A stretch of 64,000 nucleotides of DNA from assembly GCF_048388525.1 (NCBI RefSeq), contig NZ_DBGCTQ010000049.1, positions 62,001 to 126,000 of the forward strand, given 5' to 3'. Of the stretch, positions 39,837-49,125 are shown one piece after another (positions within the stretch are counted from its first letter, which is position 1; each line of letters starts with the position of its first letter). The stretch comes from BQOK01 sp048388525. Its GTDB lineage: Bacteria > Bacillota > Clostridia > Oscillospirales > Ruminococcaceae. The notes below the pieces were generated by a model, which was not told where the DNA came from, searched no databases, and saw only the letters and a program-made list of their open reading frames with translations. Position numbers and translations under genes: made by a program.

Positions 39837-40925
39837 GTGCGCCTTGTATCGCTTGCCGTGACCGACCACCGCAACCTGAAACAGGTGGAATTCGCCCCCG
39901 GGCCGGAACTGACCGTGCTGTGCGGCCCCAACGGCCAGGGCAAGACAAACCTTTTGGAGGCTGTGTGGCTGCTCACGGGGGGAAAGAGCTTTCGCGGCTC
40001 GAAGGACGCCGAGCTGATCCGCCGTGGCGCGGAGTTTTCCGTGCTGGACGGGGTGAGCGAGGCGCAGGACGGGCGGCAGGACCACATTCGCCTGACCGTG
40101 GGGGGAAAGGACACCCCCCGCCCCGGGCGCACCGCGCGCCTGAACGGGGCCGAGGTGGGCCGGGCGGCGGCTTTGGCGGGCCGGTTTACCGCCGTGGTGT
40201 TCGAGCCGGACGATCTGAGCCTTGTGAAAAGCGGGCCGGCCGGGCGGCGGCGCTTTTTGGACGCGGCGCTGTGCCAGCTGTGGCCGGGCTATGTGGCCAC
40301 GCTGCGGCGTTACAGCCGGCTGCTGGCACAAAAAAACAGCCTGCTGAAATATTGGGATCGCACCCCCGGCGCCGGTGAGATGTGCGACGCGTTCGACACG
40401 GACCTTGCGGTGCAGGGCGGCGAGATCTGCCGCCGCCGCGGCGATTACCTGGCGCGGCTGGCACCTTTGGCGGCGCAGAATTACGCCGAGCTGAGCCGGG
40501 GCGGCGAGGCCCTGAGCCTTGCCTACCGCGCAGACCAGGGGCCGGAGGATATGCTGGACGCTTTGCGGGCTGCCCGCGCCGCGGACCGGAGGGCGGGTTT
40601 TTGCACCGTGGGCCCCCATCGGGAGGATTTTACCTTTGCCCTGGACGGCCAGCCGGCCCGGGTGTTTGCCAGCCAGGGCCAGCAGCGCAGTGCGGTGCTG
40701 AGCCTGAAGCTGGCCGAGGCCAGCGTGGCCCAGAGCGTGACCGGCGAGCACCCGGTGATGCTGCTGGACGACGTGCTGAGCGAGCTGGACCTCCAGCGGC
40801 AGGAATACCTGCTGACCCGCATGCGGGAGAAGCAGACCATTGTGACCGCCTGCGATTCCAGCCTGTTCCACAAAACAGAGGGCGCCATGTTCCGGGTGGA
40901 GCAGGGCGAAGTAAAAGAGATGTGA
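39837..40925 (+). CDS. recF: DNA repair ATPase RecF
   Basis: A 362-residue SMC-like ATPase that loads RecA at gaps. Walker A is CGPNGQGKTNLLEAVWLLT, then VFEPDDLSLVKSGPAGRRRFLD, a signature-like ASQGQQRSAVLSLKLAEA, and Walker B LLDDVLSELD near the C-terminus. The GTG at 39837 (product VRLVSLAVTDHRNL) is chosen; AGGGA lies 10 nt upstream. A TTG at 39816 would overlap yaaA by 17 bp. Normal family length and position. Confidence 0.95.
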   Translation: MRLVSLAVTDHRNLKQVEFAPGPELTVLCGPNGQGKTNLLEAVWLLTGGKSFRGSKDAELIRRGAEFSVLDGVSEAQDGRQDHIRLTVGGKDTPRPGRTARLNGAEVGRAAALAGRFTAVVFEPDDLSLVKSGPAGRRRFLDAALCQLWPGYVATLRRYSRLLAQKNSLLKYWDRTPGAGEMCDAFDTDLAVQGGEICRRRGDYLARLAPLAAQNYAELSRGGEALSLAYRADQGPEDMLDALRAARAADRRAGFCTVGPHREDFTFALDGQPARVFASQGQQRSAVLSLKLAEASVAQSVTGEHPVMLLDDVLSELDLQRQEYLLTRMREKQTIVTACDSSLFHKTEGAMFRVEQGEVKEM

Positions 40926-40935
40926 GGGGAAGCTT

Positions 40936-41202
40936 TTGTATCTGCATTTGGGGCAGGATTATGTGGTCCACACGCGGGACATCATTGGAATTTTTGACAT
41001 TGACACCAGCTCGGTGGCAAAGCACACCCGCGCGTTTTTGCGCCATGCCGAGGAGGAGGGCGCGGTGGTGACCCTGAGCGACGAGCTGCCGAAAAGTTTT
41101 GTGGTGGCTGATTTCCCCGATGACACGGTGTTCATCAGCCCCATCTCGTCGAAAACGCTGGAAAAGCGCTGCGGCCGGATGGACCAATTGAACCAATACT
41201 GA
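40936..41202 (+). CDS. remB: RemB/DUF370-type extracellular matrix regulator
   Basis: An 88-residue DUF370-family protein: MYLHLGQDYVVHTRDIIGIF, DIDTSSVAKHTRAFLRHAEE and PDDTVFISPISSKTLEKRC. Family members RemA/RemB oligomerise on DNA and control biofilm genes in Bacillus; remB lies between recF and gyrB there, as here. It starts with TTG at 40936, supported by GAGGGG 6 nt upstream. It follows recF by 10 bp. Confidence 0.9.
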   Translation: MYLHLGQDYVVHTRDIIGIFDIDTSSVAKHTRAFLRHAEEEGAVVTLSDELPKSFVVADFPDDTVFISPISSKTLEKRCGRMDQLNQY

Positions 41203-41207
41203 CACCC

Positions 41208-41228
41208 CAGAGCCGAAGGCTCTGTTTT
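41208..41228 (+). terminator. Weak hairpin terminator or attenuator before gyrB
   Basis: CAGAGCC-GAA-GGCTCTG forms a 7-bp stem followed by TTTT, 5 bp past the remB stop. The short stem and T-run suggest partial termination between remB and gyrB. Confidence 0.55.
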
Positions 41229-41295
41229 CATGTTGGCGGCGGGATAAACGCCCCGCGCGCCGGGTTGTAAGACGCAAAGCACAGGAGGAACGACA

Positions 41296-43239
41296 ATGGC
41301 AGAAGAACTGAACCAGGAACAGCAGATCGGCCAGGCCGAGGATTACGACGGCAGCCAGATCCAGGTATTGGAAGGCCTTGAGGCGGTGCGCAAGCGCCCG
41401 GGCATGTATATCGGGTCCACCGGGCCCCGGGGCCTGCATCATCTGGTGTATGAGATCGTGGACAACGCCATCGACGAGGCGCTGGCCGGTTTTTGCGACC
41501 ACATTGAGGTCACCATCAAAAAGGGCAACATCATAGAGGTGAGCGATAACGGCCGCGGCATCCCCGTGGACATTCAGCCGAAAATGGGCATTCCCGCCGT
41601 GACGGTGGTGTTTACCATCCTGCATGCGGGCGGCAAGTTCGGGGGGGATAACTCCGGCTACAAGGTGGCGGGCGGCCTGCACGGCGTGGGCGCCAGCGTG
41701 GTGAACGCGCTTTCAGAGTGGCTGGAGGTGCGGGTGCGCAAAGCCGGCAGTGAGTATGTGCAGACTTTCCGGCGCGGCGTTGCCGACGGCGAATTGAAAA
41801 AGGTGGGCCCCGCCGCTTCCAGCGGCACGGTGGTGACCTTTAAGGCCGATCCGGTGATGTTTACCGAGAGCACCGAGTATGATTATGAGATCCTGCGCAC
41901 CCGCCTGCGGGAAGAGGCGTTTTTGAACGCCGGCGTGCGCATTACCCTGACCGACGAGCGGGGCGAAGAGGTTCTGCGGGAGTCGATGTGCTACGAGGGC
42001 GGCGTGCGCAGCTTTGTGGAGCACATCCACGAGAAGCGCCAGATGACCGTGCTGCACCCCCAGGTGATCTACCTGAAAGGCCAGCAGAACGACATCATTG
42101 CCGAGATCGCCCTACAATACAACGACAGCTTCAACGAGCTGGTGCTGAGCTTTGCCAACAATGTGCACACCCCGGACGGCGGCACCCACGAGGAGGGCTT
42201 CAAGGCGGCCCTGACCCGGGTGTTCAACGATTTTGGCCGGGAAAAGGGCTATTTGAAGGAAAAGGACGACAACCTTTCGGGCAGCGACGTGCGGGAAGGC
42301 CTGACCGCGGTGATCAGCGTAAAGCTGACCGACGCCCAGTTCGAGGGCCAGACCAAGGCAAAGCTTGGAAACACCGAGGTGCGGAGCCTTGTTTCCGGCA
42401 TGGTGTACGAAAAGCTCAAGGAATTTTTTGAGGAGAACCCGGGCGTTGCCAAGGCCGTGTTTGAAAAGGCGACCCAGGCCGCCCGGGCCCGCGAGGCGGC
42501 AAAGCGCGCCCGCGAGCTGGTGCGCCGCAAGTCGGCGCTGGAAACGAGCCGCATGCCCGGCAAGCTGGCCGACTGCCGGGAAAAGGATCCCACCAAGACC
42601 GAGATCTACATCGTCGAGGGCGATTCGGCCGGCGGCAGCGCCAAGATGGGGCGGGACTCGAACATCCAGGCGATCCTGCCCCTGTGGGGCAAGATGCTGA
42701 ATGTGGAAAAGGCGCGGCTGGACAAGGTGTACGGCAACGAGAAGCTGATGCCGGTGGTGACGGCCCTGGGGTGCGGCATCGGCGAGGAGTTCGACGTTTC
42801 CAAGCTGCGCTACCACAAGGTGTTCATCATGGCCGACGCGGACGTGGACGGCAGCCACATCTGCACCCTGATGCTGACCTTCTTTTTCCGGTTTATGCGC
42901 CCGCTGATCGACGGGGGCTATGTGTATATCGCCCAGCCGCCCCTGTTCAAATTGCAGAAGGGCCAGCAGGTGAAGTATGCCTACGACGAAACCGAAATGG
43001 CAAGGCTTTCGGCCGAGATGCCGGGCTCCAAGATCAGCCGGTACAAGGGCCTGGGCGAGATGAACCCGGAGCAGCTGTGGGAGACCACCATGGACCCGAA
43101 CAACCGGGTGATCGTGCAGATCAGCATTGAGGACGCGGAAAAGGCCGACGAGGCGTTTACCATCCTGATGGGCGACAAGGTGGAGCCCCGGCGCGAGTTC
43201 ATTGAGCGCAACGCCAAGTATGCCACGCTCGATGTGTAA
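41296..43239 (+). CDS. gyrB: DNA gyrase subunit B
   Basis: A 647-residue type IIA topoisomerase ATPase subunit. GHKL ATP-binding motifs: YEIVDNAIDEALAGF, VSDNGRGIPV and KVAGGLHGVGASVVNALSEW. The Toprim domain has YIVEGDSAGGSA and IMADADVDGSHI, with the C-terminal YKGLGEMNPEQLWETTMDP. The length fits Gram-positive GyrB. AGGAGG lies about 8 nt before the ATG. It is 35 bp from gyrA. Confidence 0.97.
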   Translation: MAEELNQEQQIGQAEDYDGSQIQVLEGLEAVRKRPGMYIGSTGPRGLHHLVYEIVDNAIDEALAGFCDHIEVTIKKGNIIEVSDNGRGIPVDIQPKMGIPAVTVVFTILHAGGKFGGDNSGYKVAGGLHGVGASVVNALSEWLEVRVRKAGSEYVQTFRRGVADGELKKVGPAASSGTVVTFKADPVMFTESTEYDYEILRTRLREEAFLNAGVRITLTDERGEEVLRESMCYEGGVRSFVEHIHEKRQMTVLHPQVIYLKGQQNDIIAEIALQYNDSFNELVLSFANNVHTPDGGTHEEGFKAALTRVFNDFGREKGYLKEKDDNLSGSDVREGLTAVISVKLTDAQFEGQTKAKLGNTEVRSLVSGMVYEKLKEFFEENPGVAKAVFEKATQAARAREAAKRARELVRRKSALETSRMPGKLADCREKDPTKTEIYIVEGDSAGGSAKMGRDSNIQAILPLWGKMLNVEKARLDKVYGNEKLMPVVTALGCGIGEEFDVSKLRYHKVFIMADADVDGSHICTLMLTFFFRFMRPLIDGGYVYIAQPPLFKLQKGQQVKYAYDETEMARLSAEMPGSKISRYKGLGEMNPEQLWETTMDPNNRVIVQISIEDAEKADEAFTILMGDKVEPRREFIERNAKYATLDV

Positions 43240-43274
43240 TGGGCCAACGGCAAGAAAGTGACAGGTGAACACCA

Positions 43275-45833
43275 GTGAATGAAGATTTTGTGATGATCCC
43301 GGGAACCGGCACCAAGCTGATTATTCGGGACGTGAAGGAAGAAATAGAGAGCGCGTTTTTGGATTACTCCATGTCGGTGATTGTGGCGCGGGCGCTGCCC
43401 GACGTGCGGGACGGGCTCAAGCCGGTGCACCGGCGCATCCTTTACACCATGCACGAGCGGAACAACGACCCGCAGCACCCCTACCGCAAGTCGGCCGACA
43501 CGGTGGGCGCGGTGCTGGGCGCTTACCACCCTCACGGCGACGCCAGCGTATACGACGCCATGGTGCGCCTTGCGCAGGATTTTTCGATGCGGTACCCCCT
43601 GGTGGACGGCCAGGGCAACTTCGGCAGCGTGGACGGCGACCCCCCGGCCGCCTACCGGTACACCGAGGCCCGCATGAGCAAAATGGCCGTGGAGCTGCTG
43701 ACCGACATTGAAAAGGACACCGTGGACTTTGGCCCGAACTTTGACGAGACCAAAAAAGAGCCCATCGTGCTGCCCAGCCGCTTTCCGAACCTGCTTGTAA
43801 ACGGGTCCACCGGCATTGCGGTGGGCATGGCCACCAACATCCCGCCCCACAACATGAGCGAGGTGATCGACGGGGCGGTAGCCCTGATCGATGAGCCGGA
43901 GCTGGACCTGGCCGGCCTGATGGAGCATATCAAGGGGCCGGACTTCCCCACCGGCGGCATTATCATGGGCCGTTCGGGCATCCGGGCCGCCTACGCCACC
44001 GGCCGGGGCAAGATCACCCTGCGGGGCCGCGCCGAGATCGAGGAGAAAAAGAACGGCCGGTTCCAGATCGTGATCACCGAGATCCCCTATATGGTGAACA
44101 AGGCCCGGATGATTGAGAACATCGCGGACCTGGTGAAGGACAAGCGGATCGAGGGGATCAGCGACCTGAACGACGAGTCGAACCGCCACGGCATGCGGGT
44201 GGTGGTGGAGCTGAAAAAAGAGGCCAACCCCCAGGTGGTGTTAAACCAGCTGTACCGCTACACCCAATTGCAGGACACGGTGGGAGTGATCCTGCTGGCG
44301 CTGGACGGCGGCGTGCCCAAGATCATGACCCTGAAGACCATGCTGGAGCGGTATGTGGAGTTCCAGGACGAGGTCATCCGCCGGCGCACCCAGTTTGACC
44401 TGAAAAAGGCCCAGGAGCGGGCCCACATTCTGGAAGGCCTTGCCCGCGCGGTGGACATTGTGGACGAGGTGATCTACGCCATCCGTCACTGCGGCGGCGG
44501 CCAGGCCGAGGCAAAGGCCGCCATTATGGAACAGTTTGGGTTTGACGAGCCCCAGGCCGAGGCCATCTGCAAATTCCCCCTGGGGCGGCTTGCGGGCCTG
44601 GAGATCAAAAAGATCCAGAACGAGCTGGACGAGCTGCACGGCAGGATCGCCGACTGGCAGGCCATTCTGGCCGACGACGCCCGGGTGCGCGCCATTGTGA
44701 AGGAAGAGCTGATGGCCTTAAAGGAAAAATACGGCGACGCGCGCCGCACCGAGATCGCCCATGTGAGCGGCGAGGTGGACATTGAGGACCTGATCCCGGT
44801 GGAGGAGTGCGTGTTCACCCTGACCCACGAGGGGTATATTAAGCGCCAGAGCCAGGACACCTATCAGGTGCAAAGGCGCGGCGGGCGCGGGATCTCGGGC
44901 CTTTCGCACAAGGACGAGGACTTTGTGGAGGAGCTTTTCATCGGCTCGACCCACGATTTTGTGCTGTTCGTGACCGACCAGGGCCGGGTGTACCGGCTGA
45001 AGGGCTACCAGATCTACGAGGGAAGCCGCACCAGCAAGGGCACCAACATCGTGAACCTGCTGCCGCTGCAGAACGGGGAAAAGGTGATCCGCATGCTGCG
45101 CATGCCCGCCGAGAACGCCTCGGGCTACCTGACCATGATCACCCGGCGGGGCGTGATCAAGCGCACCCCCATTGAGGCCTATGCCAACATCCGCAAAAAC
45201 GGCCTGCTTGCCGTGACCATGTACGAGGGCGACGCGCTGGCCTGGTGCCGCATCACCGGCGGCGGGGACGAACTGCTGGTGGCTACCCACGGCGGTATGG
45301 CCATCCGCTTTACCGAGGCGGGGGCCCGCAGCATGGGCCGCCTGGGCCACGGGGTGCGCGCCATCCGGCTGGCCGGGGACGACTATGTGATCGGCGCGGG
45401 CATCCTGCGGCCGGGGGCCACCGTGTTCACGGTGACCGACAGCGGCAAGGGCCGCCGCAGCCGGATCGACGATTACCGGCTGCAAAGCCGGGGCGGCAAG
45501 GGCATCCGCAATTACCGCAAGGGAGAAGTGGCGGGCATCAAGATCCTGGACGACCAGGACGATATCATCCTGATCAGCCAGGAGGGGATCATTATCCGGA
45601 TGCACGCGGAGGACATCAACGTGCAGAGCCGCTACGGCAGCGGCGTGCGGGTGATGCGGATCGCCGAGGGCGACCGGGTGGTGACCGTGGCCCGCACCGA
45701 CCGCTCGGAGGAGGCGGAGACCGAAAAGCCCGAAGCGGAACCCGAGGAGGAGCTGACCGAGGAGGAGATTGCCGCGCTGGCCGCCGAGGAGGCACAGCAG
45801 GCAGAGGAAGAAGCCCCCGCCGACGAGGAATAA
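43275..45833 (+). CDS. gyrA: DNA gyrase subunit A
   Basis: An 852-residue gyrase A. The catalytic Tyr is Tyr129 in AAYRYTEARMS. The quinolone region reads HPHGDASVYDAMVR: the position of E. coli Ser83 is Ala90 and that of Asp87 is Asp94. The C-terminal beta-pinwheel repeats include the GyrA-box-like QRRGGRGISGL. An acidic tail of about 50 residues (EEAETEKPEAEPEEELTEEE) ends the protein. GTG start at 43275 with AGGTGA 7 nt upstream. Same-strand partner gyrB precedes it. Confidence 0.97.
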   Translation: MNEDFVMIPGTGTKLIIRDVKEEIESAFLDYSMSVIVARALPDVRDGLKPVHRRILYTMHERNNDPQHPYRKSADTVGAVLGAYHPHGDASVYDAMVRLAQDFSMRYPLVDGQGNFGSVDGDPPAAYRYTEARMSKMAVELLTDIEKDTVDFGPNFDETKKEPIVLPSRFPNLLVNGSTGIAVGMATNIPPHNMSEVIDGAVALIDEPELDLAGLMEHIKGPDFPTGGIIMGRSGIRAAYATGRGKITLRGRAEIEEKKNGRFQIVITEIPYMVNKARMIENIADLVKDKRIEGISDLNDESNRHGMRVVVELKKEANPQVVLNQLYRYTQLQDTVGVILLALDGGVPKIMTLKTMLERYVEFQDEVIRRRTQFDLKKAQERAHILEGLARAVDIVDEVIYAIRHCGGGQAEAKAAIMEQFGFDEPQAEAICKFPLGRLAGLEIKKIQNELDELHGRIADWQAILADDARVRAIVKEELMALKEKYGDARRTEIAHVSGEVDIEDLIPVEECVFTLTHEGYIKRQSQDTYQVQRRGGRGISGLSHKDEDFVEELFIGSTHDFVLFVTDQGRVYRLKGYQIYEGSRTSKGTNIVNLLPLQNGEKVIRMLRMPAENASGYLTMITRRGVIKRTPIEAYANIRKNGLLAVTMYEGDALAWCRITGGGDELLVATHGGMAIRFTEAGARSMGRLGHGVRAIRLAGDDYVIGAGILRPGATVFTVTDSGKGRRSRIDDYRLQSRGGKGIRNYRKGEVAGIKILDDQDDIILISQEGIIIRMHAEDINVQSRYGSGVRVMRIAEGDRVVTVARTDRSEEAETEKPEAEPEEELTEEEIAALAAEEAQQAEEEAPADEE

Positions 45834-45861
45834 CCCCGCGGGCAGCAGATGCAACGCACGG

Positions 45862-45894
45862 CGCGCCGCCGGGGTTCCCCTGGCGGCGCGTTTT
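45862..45894 (+). terminator. Terminator after gyrA
   Basis: CGCGCCGCCGGGG pairs with CCCC(T)GGCGGCGCG with one bulge, then TTTT. It starts 29 bp past the gyrA stop and closes the gyrBA unit. Confidence 0.85.
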
Positions 45895-45930
45895 GATAAA
45901 ATCACCCGACATATGTGAGGAGTTTTGAAA

Positions 45931-46452
45931 ATGAAAGACAACAACCGGACCCTTTCCGCCGTTTTTTTTGCGCTGGCCTTTGGCTGGATGGCCCTGTGCA
46001 TGCGCATGGCCCTGACAAATATGGGGCTGGCAAATTCCCCCATGCAGGTGGGCTTTGAGTTTGCCGCCCTGTTCGTGTTCGGCTGGGTGGTGGTGAAAGC
46101 CTTTGCCCGCACCGAGCCTTTCACCTGCGCCCAAAAGCGCCAGCTGTGCGCGCTGGTGGGGGTGTATTTTGTGGTGAACCTGGCGGCCATCGACCTGGAA
46201 CAGCAGATCGTGGTGGTGACCCTTTCCGGCTTTAACCAGAGCCTGGCGCAGAACGCCGCTTTGAGCTGGGCCGTGCTGGCGGTGAAGTTTGTGTTCCTGG
46301 CGGCCGCGCTGTACTTTGCCTGCGCCGAGAAAAAGCAGGCCACCGTGGTGTTCGACGAGGGCGCCGCCCCCGAGGCGCTGGAGAGCGAGGAGGCCATCGA
46401 GCAGCTGACCGAACAGCTGGACGAGGCCGAGGAGGAAAAGCCCGCCCAGTGA
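45931..46452 (+). CDS. Small membrane protein of unknown function
   Basis: A 173-residue protein with about four hydrophobic segments (FFALAFGWMALCMRMAL, FEFAALFVFGWVVVKAF, LCALVGVYFVVNLAAI, LSWAVLAVKFVFLAAALYFA) and a strongly acidic C-terminus (about 40 residues, EEAIEQLTEQLDEAEEE). No family recognised. The ATG at 45931 has GAGGAG 8 nt upstream and is preferred over the TTG at 45925. It follows gyrA after a terminator and ends at its own terminator. Confidence 0.75.
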   Translation: MKDNNRTLSAVFFALAFGWMALCMRMALTNMGLANSPMQVGFEFAALFVFGWVVVKAFARTEPFTCAQKRQLCALVGVYFVVNLAAIDLEQQIVVVTLSGFNQSLAQNAALSWAVLAVKFVFLAAALYFACAEKKQATVVFDEGAAPEALESEEAIEQLTEQLDEAEEEKPAQ

Positions 46453-46480
46453 GCGCTCCCCTGCCCCGCTGAAAAGAACA

Positions 46481-46530
46481 AACCCCCGCGCAGAGCCCTT
46501 TCAGGGCAAAGCGCGGGGGCTCTTTTTGTT
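46481..46530. terminator. Terminator after the 173-aa membrane protein
   Basis: CCCCCGCGC and GCGCGGGGG pair around AGAGCCCTTTCAGGGC (an inner hairpin), followed by a T-rich run. It lies between convergent genes and could stop transcription from both sides. Confidence 0.85.
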
Positions 46531-46572
46531 TTTTTGCCCCGAGCAGGAAGTGTTTTTAAAGAGAGCGCGGGG

Positions 46573-49125
46573 TCAGGCCGCTTCCTCCCGCAGGCGTTCC
46601 ACCACGCTCTCGCCCGCCGAGAAGCGCAGGGCCAGCCGGGGCACCAGCACGGCCAGGATCAGAAGGAACGGCATGGCCGCGAGCACGGGCCAGAGCAAAA
46701 AGCGGTAGTTAAAGAACCACATGCCGCTGACGACGCCCTTTACCACAATCACCGAGGCCAGCGCGCTGAGGGCCAGCGAGGCCGCGCCCGCAAACAGGGC
46801 GTAATAGAGCCCCTCGAGGGTGAGCATACGGCGCAGCTGGGGGCCTGTCATGCCCACGGCCTGCAGGGTGGCGAACTCGCGCCGGCGGGTGACGATGCTG
46901 GTGAGCACCGAGTTGATGAAGTTCAGGACGCCGACGAGGCCGACGATGAGCGAGAGCGCCCCGCCGATCAGAAGCACGGTGTTCTGCATGTTTTCGAATT
47001 CCGCCACGCGGGTGCCCTTGGAGGAGTAGTGCATGGTGGGCTCGACGGTCTCGGTGTAATTTTTGAGGAAGGCCTCCATGGCTTCGTCCCCGCCGTCGGT
47101 CACATTGAAGGCGTAGCTCATGAGGCCGGGGTCGGCCACCATCCCCTTGTACACCGCCGCGGGCAGATAATAGTTGTAATCCCAGGAGCTGCCGTCGCTG
47201 CCGGTGAAAGTTTTGATGCGGACCTTTGCCAGCAGGGTGAAGCTGCGGGTGGTGTATTCGCCGGGGGTTTGGTCGGTACGGCCCTTGTTGTTGTGCAGGG
47301 TGACGGTGTCGCCGATCTTAAAATGGGAGCTCTCGGGATAGGGCTGGTCCTGGTCGTCGCACTGGATGCCCTCGAGGATGTAATCGCCGGTGGCCAGCTT
47401 TGCGAGGTCCAGCTCGCCCTCGATCACCTCCAGGCGGGAGAGGGGCAGGTCTTCGAGACCGTAGACCGCGCACAGGGGGTTGCCCTTGGCGTCGAGGCCC
47501 TGATTGAGATCATTGAGATGTTCGTCCTCCACCGTGAAATACTCGAAGTCCCGGTTGTTGGAGAAAAAGCGGCCGCCCCCGGCAAAGCCGGGCTGGGCCC
47601 GGACGGCCTCGATGAGGGTTTCGGAGAGCTCGTTTTCCGGGCCGCGGAACTGGTAGTTGAAGTATTCGGCCTGGGCGGCAAGAAAGTCGGTGTCGGTGAA
47701 GCGGGAGAGGAATTTGTCCATGTCGAAGCCGCCGGCCAGGGTGAAAACGGTGTTGAAGAGCACCAGGCTGAGGGTCATGGAGAGCACGGCCAGCACGGTG
47801 CGCCTTCGGTTACGGGAGAGATTGGAGAGCGCCATGCGGGGCAGCCTGCCGCCGTCGGTGCTGCGTTTTTCTTTTTTGGCCTTTGTGCCGCCGCCGGTGT
47901 AGCGGGCGGCCTCGACCGGAGAGACCGAGGCCGCAAGCCGCCCGGGCTTGCCGGTGCTCAAAAACACCGTGACGAGGGCGAACAGGGCGCTGCCCACAAA
48001 GATCAGGGGGTCGGCGCGCACCTGGACCTGGCCCGCGCCCATGCCGTTGAAGGTGGTTTGCAGCAGCACGGGCACAAGCACCCTGCCCAGGAAAAAGCCC
48101 AGAAGAAGCCCCGCGGGGATGCCCAGGGCGGCCAGCAGCAGCGCCTGCCGCCGGATGACGGACTTGAGCTGTTTGCCTGTGGCGCCCACGGTCTTGAGCA
48201 GGCCGTAGAAGCGGATGTCTTTTACCACCGAGATCTGGAAGATGTTGTAGATGATGAGATAGCCGGTGAACACGATGAGCGCCAGTGCGCCCGCGGCGGC
48301 CAGCAGCAGGGCGGGATCAAAGGAGAAGCCCGCCGAGAGGTAGGCCCAGTTGGTGTTGGAGGCCATGTAATCGGCGGCGTTTTGGTCAACGCTTTGATAG
48401 CCGGAGTCGGCAAGGAGGGTATCCAGCTTACCCTGGAGGTCGAAGGTGTTGCGGAACATCACGTAGCTGTTGATGACGCCGGTCATGGAGCGGTCGGCCG
48501 CATAGGTGTTTGCGAGCTCGGCGGCGTGGGCGTCCACATAGGCGCGGGAGGTGCTGAAGATGGCCACGTTGAACACAGGGTCGGCCTGCCACCAGCCCGA
48601 GAGCACGAACTCGCGGGTGACCTTTTTGCCGTGCACCGTGAGCTGGAGGGTGAGGGGGGCGCCGATCTGCTGCGGTACGCCCAACATCTGCAGGGTCTTG
48701 GTGTCGGTGATGATCTCGTTTTCGGCCTGGGGGGCGCGGCCGGTGGTGGGGGTGCAGAAGGTGAGGTCCAGGCCGGTCTCATCCATATAATAAAATTCGC
48801 CGCGGCGCTTGAGGAGCTCGGGATTGTCGACACTGTCGGCCAGAAGGCGGTTGTAGGAGATGCGGTCGATGAGGCGGTGATCCTTTACCGCATCGTATTG
48901 CTGGTCGGTGAGGTATTTGAGAACCGCGTGCCCGTCGCCGCCCGACTGGCGCATGGTGGCCTTTTGCAGGTTGTCGACGGCGCCGAGGCCCAGGGTGAAC
49001 AGGGTGGTGAAGAGCACCGCGGTGAGGGCGATGGCGCCCACCGCGATAAGGTTGCGGGTGCGGTTTGCGGCAAAGCTGCGCAGCGCCAGCCGGCTGACCG
49101 CTTTGCGGTTGTTGACCTTCAGCAT
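46573..49125 (-). CDS. FtsX-type ABC transporter permease
   Basis: An 850-residue permease of the MacB/FtsX superfamily. It starts MLKVNNRKAVSRLALRSFAA, a typical cytoplasmic lead before the first transmembrane helix (IAVGAIALTAVLFTTLF). A large extracellular domain follows (residues about 45-270), then three helices, a second lead RMALSNLSRNRRRTVLAVL with another helix, a second extracellular domain, and three closing helices. Two complete FtsX repeats are present. Such exporters handle peptides, lipoproteins or antibiotics, or act mechanically. The ATG overlaps the upstream ATPase gene by 7 bp; the pair is head-on to replication. Confidence 0.9.
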   Translation of the reverse strand: MLKVNNRKAVSRLALRSFAANRTRNLIAVGAIALTAVLFTTLFTLGLGAVDNLQKATMRQSGGDGHAVLKYLTDQQYDAVKDHRLIDRISYNRLLADSVDNPELLKRRGEFYYMDETGLDLTFCTPTTGRAPQAENEIITDTKTLQMLGVPQQIGAPLTLQLTVHGKKVTREFVLSGWWQADPVFNVAIFSTSRAYVDAHAAELANTYAADRSMTGVINSYVMFRNTFDLQGKLDTLLADSGYQSVDQNAADYMASNTNWAYLSAGFSFDPALLLAAAGALALIVFTGYLIIYNIFQISVVKDIRFYGLLKTVGATGKQLKSVIRRQALLLAALGIPAGLLLGFFLGRVLVPVLLQTTFNGMGAGQVQVRADPLIFVGSALFALVTVFLSTGKPGRLAASVSPVEAARYTGGGTKAKKEKRSTDGGRLPRMALSNLSRNRRRTVLAVLSMTLSLVLFNTVFTLAGGFDMDKFLSRFTDTDFLAAQAEYFNYQFRGPENELSETLIEAVRAQPGFAGGGRFFSNNRDFEYFTVEDEHLNDLNQGLDAKGNPLCAVYGLEDLPLSRLEVIEGELDLAKLATGDYILEGIQCDDQDQPYPESSHFKIGDTVTLHNNKGRTDQTPGEYTTRSFTLLAKVRIKTFTGSDGSSWDYNYYLPAAVYKGMVADPGLMSYAFNVTDGGDEAMEAFLKNYTETVEPTMHYSSKGTRVAEFENMQNTVLLIGGALSLIVGLVGVLNFINSVLTSIVTRRREFATLQAVGMTGPQLRRMLTLEGLYYALFAGAASLALSALASVIVVKGVVSGMWFFNYRFLLWPVLAAMPFLLILAVLVPRLALRFSAGESVVERLREEAA

